In this document: positions 7,555 to 13,065 of the stretch, piece after piece
Layout: every line of letters starts with the position of its first letter
How positions within the stretch are numbered: the stretch's first letter is position 1
NCBI GenBank assembly: GCA_028289745.1
Contig: JANQOD010000409.1
Span: 1-13,065, forward strand
Origin: Allomuricauda sp.
GTDB lineage: Bacteria; Bacteroidota; Bacteroidia; Flavobacteriales; Flavobacteriaceae
Length of the DNA stretch: 13,065 nucleotides
Direction: 5' to 3'
Made by a program: the position numbers and the translations under genes
The notes under the pieces: generated by a model
What the model was told of the DNA's origin: nothing
Databases searched by the model: none
What the model saw: the letters and a program-made list of their open reading frames with translations, nothing else

Positions 7555-9000
7555 ATGAAAAACCAATCTTTTACATATCTTCTGACCATAACCTTTGTGT
7601 CGACCCTTGGCGGTTTTCTTTTTGGTTATGATACGGCCATTATATCAGGCTGTAATTCCTTTTTGCAAGCGCATTATGATTTATCATCCGGTATGCTGGG
7701 ATGGGTGGTCTCATCGGCCCTTTTGGGAACAATCTTTGGATGTATCGTTGCCGGAAAAGTTACGGATCGTTATGGTCGAAAAAAAGCTTTGATAGTGGCA
7801 GCTTCGTGCCTTACCCTATCTGCATTGGGGTCAATGCTACCTCCACAATTCAGCGGCAATCTCAATGACGCCCATTGGATCACCTCAAGCTTAGACACCT
7901 CATTTATAACACTCATCGTGGTAAGAATAATTGGTGGTATAGGGGTAGGTATTACCTCAGTAGTTGCGCCAATTTATATTTCAGAACTAACGTTGCCCGA
8001 AAAAAGGGGTAAAATGGTTTCGCTCTACCAGTTGTCCATTACCCTTGGTATTTTACTTGCATTTTTGGTTGACTGGATAGTGTTGAGTCGAGCTGGTGAA
8101 AGTGCGGGGATTATTACAGAAGAACAAATTGGTTTTTGGAACTGGCTGTTCGTGGAAGAGCTTTGGCGAGGAATGTTCGGTACAGAGATACCCATTGCCC
8201 TACTATTTTTATCAATGCTCTTTTTTGTTCCGGAAAGCCCACGATGGAACATGGTCAACGGAAAGAAAGAACAAGCATTCGCCACCTTGGTCAAGATCGG
8301 TGGGGTCGAGCGGGCCAAAGCCCAGTTAGAGGAAATGAAGAAAGTTTCCTTAGCCCCGATCAAAGGAATAAAAGAATTGTTCAAGCCCTATTTAAGAAGA
8401 CCCTTTTTGATAGGGGTTTTACTGCCCATGTTTTCGCATTTAAGCGGCATTGCCGCCATTATGTACTTCGCCCCAAATATCTTGAACGAGGCGATCAAAA
8501 GTGTGGAAAGCTCCTTTTTAGGGGCTGTGTTGGTAGGATTGGTCAATTCGGTTTTCACCTTCGTCGCCATAATGAACATAGAACGTTATGGCAGAAGAAA
8601 ACTATTGCTTATTGGCGTTATTGGTGCTGCGCTGTCTTTGGCAAGTGTGGGTATATTATTCTCTATGGGCTCTAGCCTCGTGCTTATTCCGCTATTGCTA
8701 TATGTGGCCTGTTTTGCTTTTTCCTATGGCCCCATTGTCTGGGTTATAATCAGCGAAATATTTCCTACGAGAATTAGGGGGCTTGCCGTTAGCATCGGTA
8801 GTTTTTCATTAATGGTGACAGGGTTTTTTATCACCCTTACCAACCCCATATTCATTGAACACATCAAGCCTTCGGGAACCTTTTTCCTGTATGCGGTTTT
8901 GACACTCCCAGCGATTTGGTTCATATGGAAGTTTGTTCCAGAAACAAAGGGTAAGACTTTGGAAGAGATAGAAATGACATGGAAGAAAAATCAGAAATGA
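7555..9000 (+). CDS. MFS sugar porter family transporter (XylE/GLUT-like) with altered sugar-binding motif
   Basis: A 481-residue inner-membrane protein with about twelve hydrophobic segments and the signatures of the sugar porter family. These are GGFLFGYDTAIISG (D26 matches the conserved proton-coupling aspartate of XylE), DRYGRKKAL after segment 2, PESPRW before the central loop, ERYGRRKLL after segment 8, and PETKGKTLEEIE at the C-terminus. It would import the sugar released by the GH38 enzyme, probably with protons. Segment 5 keeps a glutamine (SLYQLSITLGILLA) and segment 10 keeps the tryptophan (YGPIVWVIISEIF). However, the segment-7 motif that reads QQ-x-x-GIN in XylE and GLUT1 is S294-H295-L-S-G-I-A300 here, so three sugar contacts are replaced. 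The substrate is therefore probably not plain glucose or xylose. The stop codon overlaps the preferred start of the cupin gene. Confidence 0.92.
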   Translation: MKNQSFTYLLTITFVSTLGGFLFGYDTAIISGCNSFLQAHYDLSSGMLGWVVSSALLGTIFGCIVAGKVTDRYGRKKALIVAASCLTLSALGSMLPPQFSGNLNDAHWITSSLDTSFITLIVVRIIGGIGVGITSVVAPIYISELTLPEKRGKMVSLYQLSITLGILLAFLVDWIVLSRAGESAGIITEEQIGFWNWLFVEELWRGMFGTEIPIALLFLSMLFFVPESPRWNMVNGKKEQAFATLVKIGGVERAKAQLEEMKKVSLAPIKGIKELFKPYLRRPFLIGVLLPMFSHLSGIAAIMYFAPNILNEAIKSVESSFLGAVLVGLVNSVFTFVAIMNIERYGRRKLLLIGVIGAALSLASVGILFSMGSSLVLIPLLLYVACFAFSYGPIVWVIISEIFPTRIRGLAVSIGSFSLMVTGFFITLTNPIFIEHIKPSGTFFLYAVLTLPAIWFIWKFVPETKGKTLEEIEMTWKKNQK

Positions 9001-9440
9001 TCAAAAGAGAAAATTTGATGGAAAAATATCAGATCAAAGCAAATGGATACCACCCCTTTTTGATTAGGGATGGATGGCAAGTGGCCCAATTGAACTATAT
9101 GCCAGAACAAGAAATTGGAAATATTACCAGATTGGATGTTCACCGTTTAACAGATGAGGCTTTCATCTTGTTAAAAGGGCATGCCGTGTTGATCGCAGCC
9201 GAAATCAGTGAAAGCGGAATACGTTTTCAGATGGAGCTGATGGAACCCAATATCACCTATAACATTCCGGTCGGTACTTGGCACAATATTGCCATGTGTG
9301 AAGGTTGTGAGATCATCTTAGTGGAAAAATCGAATACCCATATTTCTGATTTTGAACACCACGAGCTCAACCATGTACAACAAGAAGAATTAAAACATAA
9401 GGTGAGCACTATTTTGAACAATGTGCGAAGCTTAAAATAG
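8997..9440 (+). CDS. Small single-domain cupin
   Basis: A 147-residue protein with one cupin barrel. The first motif includes DVHRLTDEAFILLKG (H49, E54) and the second is IPVGTWHNIAM (H96), the usual positions of metal ligands. I choose the ATG at 8997, which overlaps the transporter stop as ATGA (8997-9000), typical of translational coupling; an in-frame ATG at 8979 would add six residues and a longer overlap. There is no signal peptide, so it is cytosolic. Cupins in sugar operons include isomerases, epimerases and sugar-acid binding proteins, and many have no known function; the sequence does not tell which this is. A role in isomerising or handling the oxidised sugar is possible. The next gene starts 6 bases after its stop. 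Confidence 0.75.
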   Translation: MIKRENLMEKYQIKANGYHPFLIRDGWQVAQLNYMPEQEIGNITRLDVHRLTDEAFILLKGHAVLIAAEISESGIRFQMELMEPNITYNIPVGTWHNIAMCEGCEIILVEKSNTHISDFEHHELNHVQQEELKHKVSTILNNVRSLK

Positions 9441-9446
9441 AAGTCG

Positions 9447-10247
9447 ATGAAAAATATAGATCTAAAAGGAAAAAAAGCACTGGTCACAGGAGGTAGCCAA
9501 GGTATTGGGGCTGAAATCTGTAACCAATTGGCCACATGTGGTGCAGACGTATTTATAAATTATAACAATAGTAGGGACAAAGCGGAAGCACTCGCTAAAA
9601 AAATCAAAGAAACCTATGGCACAAAAGCAGCTTGCTTTAAAGCGGATGTTTCCAAGGCCAAAGAGGTAGAAGCCATGTTTCTTCAGATGGATAAAGAAAT
9701 CGGCACTGTTGATATTCTCGTCAACAATGCGGGTTGTGAGAGCGTTGTGCACGTTCTGGACATGGAAGAAACAACCTGGGACAAAATATTGAACGTCAAT
9801 TTAAAAGGGCCCTTTTTATGTGCTCAGCATGCGGCCAAAAGAATGGAATCAAAAAGTGGTGGCGTTATCATCAATATTTCTTCGATCCATGACGTGGTTC
9901 CACGAAAAGGACTGATTCACTATTGTTCGGCCAAAGCAGGGTTAAAGATGTTCTCTAAATGTCTCTCACTTGAATTGGCAGAGAAGAACATTAGGGTTGT
10001 CTCCATAGCCCCAGGGGCCATAGAGACAAATATGAACAAGAAAGAGATAGCCAATTTTGGCAAGGACAAATTTGAGCGATGGATTCCGCAAGGAAGAATC
10101 GGAAATGTCTCTGATGTGGCCAACACGGTGGTGTTTATGGCAAGCGACCTTGCAGATTACATAAATGGTGCCGATATCTACATTGATGGGGCGTATATGA
10201 ACCATACCATTCAATATGATCCCAGACCCGCCCGAAAGAAAAACTAG
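9447..10247 (+). CDS. Short-chain dehydrogenase/reductase, glucose 1-dehydrogenase-like
   Basis: A 266-residue classical SDR. It has the nucleotide-binding TGGSQGIG (14-21), NNAG (93-96), N118 in the NVNLKG helix, S146 in INISSIHD, and Y159-x-x-x-K163 in HYCSAKAG, so the catalytic tetrad is complete. Outside the generic motifs it resembles bacterial glucose 1-dehydrogenases. NNAGCESVV, SSIHDVVP followed by IHY, and PGAIETNMN have counterparts at the same places in Bacillus Gdh (from memory of that sequence). That suggests oxidation of an aldose at C1 to an aldonolactone with NAD(P)+. A lactonase gene three positions downstream supports this. A role as a 3-oxoacyl-ACP-type reductase or in another oxidation cannot be excluded. 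The C-terminus (after GAYMNHTIQYD) is slightly longer than usual. Confidence 0.87.
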   Translation: MKNIDLKGKKALVTGGSQGIGAEICNQLATCGADVFINYNNSRDKAEALAKKIKETYGTKAACFKADVSKAKEVEAMFLQMDKEIGTVDILVNNAGCESVVHVLDMEETTWDKILNVNLKGPFLCAQHAAKRMESKSGGVIINISSIHDVVPRKGLIHYCSAKAGLKMFSKCLSLELAEKNIRVVSIAPGAIETNMNKKEIANFGKDKFERWIPQGRIGNVSDVANTVVFMASDLADYINGADIYIDGAYMNHTIQYDPRPARKKN

Positions 10248-10256
10248 TCCGCACCC

Positions 10257-11408
10257 ATGTCAAACACTATTACTTTAAGGGGTATTGCATGGGATCATCC
10301 TCGGGGCTATGAACCGCTAAGAGCTACATCCTTAGCGTTTGCGAAAGAACAAGGGAACGTGCACATTGAATGGGATGTTAGGTCATTAAAAGAGTTTGGC
10401 GATATGCCCATTGAGAATTTGATTGAACGCTACGACCTGATAACCATAGATCATCCCTATATGGGGCAAGCCTTTGCCAATAAACTATTGTTGCCACTTG
10501 AAGAAATGATCTCTGATACTTTTTTAGAGACGCTTTCTGAACAATCAGTGGGGCCAAGTTTCGGTTCATATGATTACAAGAATCATATATATGCTTTGCC
10601 AATTGACGCTGCAGCGTTGGTTGCTGCATCAAGAAATGATCTAATGGAAAAGTACCGACTTGTTCTTCCAAAAACACGCCAACAGTTGTTGGGCTTCTAT
10701 CAAAAGATTCCCAAGGGTCATTCAGTAGCATGGCCCTTGTGCCCAACAGACCTTTGGTGTACGTTTTTAACGCTATGTGCCCAAGATGCCGGTAATGATT
10801 TTATTAAAGATAGAAGTATTGATGAAAAAGTAGGTATCGCCGTTCTGAATGAGTTGAAGTATCATTTGGGTCTTTTACATCCCCAATCCCTACAGTGTAA
10901 CCCAATCCAGATTTTAGATAGAATGGCCAATGAAGATTCGATTGTCTACGCACCATTTTTGTTTGGTTATACCAATTATTCTAGAGAAGGCTATGCAAAG
11001 AACAAGGTCAATTTCAGCAATAGTCCCACAAATCCGGCAACAGATATATCCACTATATTGGGAGGGGTAGGTCTGGCAGTTTCCTCTAAGTGCATACATA
11101 AGGAATTGGCCGTGGCCTACGCCATATTTACGGCCAAAGCGGAAACGCAAGAAGGCATTTATACCCAAAATGGCGGTCAGCCGGGCAATCTGATGGCATG
11201 GTTGTCAGAAACCAATAATGCGTTGTGCGATAATTTCTTTGCACATACCATGAGAACCATGCAAAGAGCCTATGTGCGTCCACGGCATGCCGGTTGGAAT
11301 GAGTTTCAGGAGCAGGGAGCAGATTTGTTGCATGACGGTCTTTTAAAAAACCTTTCTTCAGACCAAATGATAAAAGGTCTAAATCAGTTGTACAAAAACA
11401 TGGCTTGA
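10257..11408 (+). CDS. Solute-binding-protein-like protein without signal peptide (cytosolic)
   Basis: A 383-residue protein with the pattern of an ABC-transporter family 1 (MalE-like) sugar-binding protein. It has ITLRGIAWDHPRGYEPL at the N-terminus, YDLITIDHPYMGQA at 59-72, the lobe-switching segment YALPIDAAALV near 117, ILGGVGLAVSS, and TQNGGQPGN near the C-terminus. The mature fold begins within five residues of the start, so no signal peptide or lipobox can be present. The ATG at 10257 is 9 bases after the previous stop and no upstream extension is possible within that gap. It contains six cysteines (for example PTDLWCTFLTLCAQ), unusual for a periplasmic binding protein and in keeping with the cytosol. 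No ABC permease or ATPase is in the window, and an MFS porter already serves the operon. It is followed after one base by the crotonase gene. It may bind a pathway intermediate or be an enzyme built on this fold; the function is unknown. Confidence 0.8.
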   Translation: MSNTITLRGIAWDHPRGYEPLRATSLAFAKEQGNVHIEWDVRSLKEFGDMPIENLIERYDLITIDHPYMGQAFANKLLLPLEEMISDTFLETLSEQSVGPSFGSYDYKNHIYALPIDAAALVAASRNDLMEKYRLVLPKTRQQLLGFYQKIPKGHSVAWPLCPTDLWCTFLTLCAQDAGNDFIKDRSIDEKVGIAVLNELKYHLGLLHPQSLQCNPIQILDRMANEDSIVYAPFLFGYTNYSREGYAKNKVNFSNSPTNPATDISTILGGVGLAVSSKCIHKELAVAYAIFTAKAETQEGIYTQNGGQPGNLMAWLSETNNALCDNFFAHTMRTMQRAYVRPRHAGWNEFQEQGADLLHDGLLKNLSSDQMIKGLNQLYKNMA

Positions 11409-11409
11409 G

Positions 11410-12177
11410 ATGAAAAAAAAGTACAGGAACATTACCGTAAACATCGCAGATAAAATAGGCGTGTTAAACTTTAACCGGCCCGAACAGCTGAATGCGATGA
11501 ACCAAGAAATGATGAATGAAATCATCGATGCCATTAAAACCATTAATGTGAACGAAGAGGTTTTGGTGGCAATTGTTCAAGGAGAGGGACGTGCCTTTAT
11601 GGCCGGCGCTGATATCAAGGAATACGGCAACCAATCCCCCGAAGAGTTTAGATTATTTCAGCAAAGAGGATTGGAATTGTATTCAGCTATAGAAAATGCT
11701 CCAAAACCATGGATAGCCGCAGTGAACGGTTTTGCCTTGGGCGGAGGGTTCGAAATTGCATTGGCATGTGATATCATTCTTGCTTCAGAAGTTGCAAAGA
11801 TGGGGTTGCCAGAGGTGTTTTTAAGCCTCGTTCCGGGCGGTGGTGGTACCCAGCGCCTAATTCAGAAAATAGGAATAAATAGAGCAAAAGAGGTATTGTT
11901 TACCGGAGGGCAGTACCCAGCTAAGGTTTTTCATGCATGGGGAATCGTTAACCATGTGTACCCAGAAGAGGCGTTCAATGCTGAAGTGAGGCATTTTGCG
12001 GAAAAGTTGACCAGAAGATCACCAGAGGCCATCAAACAACTGAAGAAATTGGCTCAATTGAGCCTTTCACCCATTCCTTTTGAACAGAAAATTGAGGAGG
12101 AAGGAAAGGCTGTGACCGCACTTTTCTTTAGTGAAGAGGCAAAGAAGGCCATTCAAGGTTTCATTGACAAATCATAA
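11410..12177 (+). CDS. Enoyl-CoA hydratase/isomerase (crotonase) family protein
   Basis: A 255-residue crotonase of normal length. The oxyanion-hole segments are AFMAGADIKEY (62-72) and NGFALGGGFEIALACD (106-121). Both acid-base residues of hydratases are kept: E115 in GGGFEI and E135 in GLPEVFLSLVPGGGGTQRL, equivalent to rat Glu144 and Glu164. A working hydratase (addition or loss of water on a CoA thioester) is therefore more likely than a specialised isomerase or decarboxylase. Its start lies one base after the stop of the SBP-like gene, so the two are surely co-translated, and the lactonase follows 6 bases later. No CoA ligase, CoA-transferase, thiolase or acyl-CoA dehydrogenase is in the window, so this is not an ordinary beta-oxidation cluster. 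The substrate may be a CoA ester derived from the sugar or from an attached acyl group (inference). Confidence 0.92.
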   Translation: MKKKYRNITVNIADKIGVLNFNRPEQLNAMNQEMMNEIIDAIKTINVNEEVLVAIVQGEGRAFMAGADIKEYGNQSPEEFRLFQQRGLELYSAIENAPKPWIAAVNGFALGGGFEIALACDIILASEVAKMGLPEVFLSLVPGGGGTQRLIQKIGINRAKEVLFTGGQYPAKVFHAWGIVNHVYPEEAFNAEVRHFAEKLTRRSPEAIKQLKKLAQLSLSPIPFEQKIEEEGKAVTALFFSEEAKKAIQGFIDKS

Positions 12178-12183
12178 CTCGCA

Positions 12184-13065
12184 ATGATGTTGACATTTTT
12201 TATGGGCAGCTACACGGAGTATCTTTTACCTGATTTTGGTGGTACGGGGCTGGGTATATATACGGTAGAAATGAACACCGAAACAGGTGGATTGAAGGCC
12301 TTGCATACCAAAAAAGTAAGAAACCCGAGTTATTTGGCCCTATCAGATGATGGTCAAATGCTGTATTGTAATACAGAACTTGCCGAAGAGGAAAATCCTG
12401 TAGTAAAGGCTTTCAAAATAAACGAGGACTCTTCATTGCAATTTGTGAATGAACAAGTGATTCCAGGGGGTTATCCCTGTCATATAAAGACGTATGCAAA
12501 TAACGCTTTGGTTGTCTGTTATGCCACGGGAAACGTGCTTCAATTTCCTTTAGACCCGGCTGGAAAAGTACTGCCCCTCAAAAAAGAGCACCATCATTCA
12601 GGAAGCAGCAGCAATAAGGTCAGGCAAGAAGCACCCCATCCGCATCAGATTGCGATTCATCCTGATCAAAAAGACATTTTTGTCTGTGACCTGGGCATTG
12701 ATACGATAAAGGCCTATCGTTTTGAAGCAGACATGCTGATGGCAGACGCATCAAAAGATACAAAGGTCAGTTCTGGTGATGGGCCAAGGCATATGGTCTT
12801 TGGTACCAATGGAACTTTAGCTTATGTGCTCAACGAGCTCTCTGGTGAGGTGTCGGTGTTGGAAAAGGGAGATGAACACTTCAAACAAATAGGGGCCTTT
12901 AGTTCATTGCCTGAAGACTATTCGGGAGTACCCAGTGCTTCGGCCATACGAATTCTCCCAAATGGCAAGTTTCTATATGCTGCCAACAGAAAAGTGGAAG
13001 CCATCACCATTTTTAAGATTCTCGATCGAGAATTACAGCTTGTCGATATACAATATACCGGTGGA
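12184..13065 (+). CDS. Lactonase family seven-bladed beta-propeller, 3' end outside window
   Basis: The first 294 codons of a Pgl-like lactonase (6-phosphogluconolactonase / 3-carboxymuconate cyclase superfamily), usually 340-390 residues. The family marks are the opening strand MLTFFMGSYTEY, NPSYLALSDDGQMLYCNTE, the PHPHQIAIHPD motif at 151-161, FVCDLGIDTIKAYRF, GDGPRHMVF at 198-206 and YVLNELSGEVSVLE. The protein starts directly with a propeller strand, so it is cytosolic. Either of two adjacent ATGs (12184 or 12187) can be the start; it lies 6 bases after the crotonase stop. Together with the SDR it would form an oxidation plus lactone-hydrolysis step giving an aldonic acid. The frame is open to the right edge with no defect. 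A cycloisomerase role, as in 3-carboxymuconate cyclase, is the main alternative. Confidence 0.87.
   Translation, partial: MMLTFFMGSYTEYLLPDFGGTGLGIYTVEMNTETGGLKALHTKKVRNPSYLALSDDGQMLYCNTELAEEENPVVKAFKINEDSSLQFVNEQVIPGGYPCHIKTYANNALVVCYATGNVLQFPLDPAGKVLPLKKEHHHSGSSSNKVRQEAPHPHQIAIHPDQKDIFVCDLGIDTIKAYRFEADMLMADASKDTKVSSGDGPRHMVFGTNGTLAYVLNELSGEVSVLEKGDEHFKQIGAFSSLPEDYSGVPSASAIRILPNGKFLYAANRKVEAITIFKILDRELQLVDIQYTGG

Noticed and set aside
8136..8675. Plus-strand open frame of 179 codons inside the transporter gene
   Set aside because: The peptide is rich in R, H and C without family motifs, whereas the transporter frame carries all sugar porter signatures across the same bases.
8979..8996. Upstream ATG of the cupin gene as the true start
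   Set aside because: It would overlap the transporter by 22 bases; the in-frame ATG at 8997 gives a standard ATGA junction and loses no conserved residue.
12184..13065. Lactonase as a 3-carboxymuconate cyclase in an aromatic pathway together with the RraA-like protein
   Set aside because: RraA-type aldolases also occur in aromatic degradation, but no ring-cleaving dioxygenase is present and the GH38, sugar porter and SusC-type genes point to a carbohydrate; kept only as an alternative.
1..13065. CRISPR arrays, tRNA or rRNA genes, insertion sequences, phage attachment sites
   Set aside because: I saw no regularly spaced repeats, no RNA-gene signatures, no transposase or integrase motifs and no terminal inverted repeats with target duplications.

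Overview
The window looks like part of a carbohydrate-utilisation locus from a Bacteroidota bacterium, most likely a marine or environmental member of the Flavobacteriia. The evidence is a SusC/RagA-type TonB-dependent outer-membrane receptor, AT-rich leaders without clear Shine-Dalgarno sequences, a promoter of the Bacteroidota TTG / TAnnTTTG type, and gene families typical of such loci. This taxonomic call is inference; there is no rRNA or other marker in the window.

Layout. (1) Positions 1-1428, minus strand: N-terminal 476 codons of a SusC-like receptor, cut by the left edge. (2) 1429-2117: a 689-base divergent intergenic region with a nested palindrome on the susC side and a good promoter plus an operator on the other side. 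(3) 2118-3137, plus strand: a LacI-family regulator with a TTG start. (4) 3185 to the right edge, plus strand: one tightly packed run of eight genes with gaps of 45, 17, -4, 6, 9, 1 and 6 bases. In order they are a secreted GH38-type alpha-mannosidase-like enzyme with a large N-terminal extension, an RraA/HMG-aldolase-like protein, an MFS sugar-porter-family transporter, a small cupin, a glucose-1-dehydrogenase-like SDR, a solute-binding-protein-like protein without a signal peptide, a crotonase with both catalytic glutamates, and a seven-bladed-propeller lactonase cut by the right edge.

How it may work together (inference). Glycan fragments cross the outer membrane through the SusC-type receptor. 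The GH38 enzyme releases a monosaccharide in the periplasm and the MFS porter imports it. The SDR oxidises it at C1 to a lactone, and the lactonase opens this to an acid. The RraA-like protein would then cleave a keto-acid downstream. The crotonase and the cytosolic SBP-like protein do not belong to any sugar-oxidation route I can name. They are the most promising sign of an undescribed pathway, perhaps with CoA-thioester chemistry on a modified sugar acid.

Regulation is unusually legible. An 18-base palindrome with a central CG lies between the lacI promoter and its start codon. Its reverse complement recurs with one mismatch just before the GH38 gene. A variant matching 15 of 18 positions lies upstream of susC. 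Together these suggest that one LacI-type regulator, or a pair of related ones, coordinates the three units.
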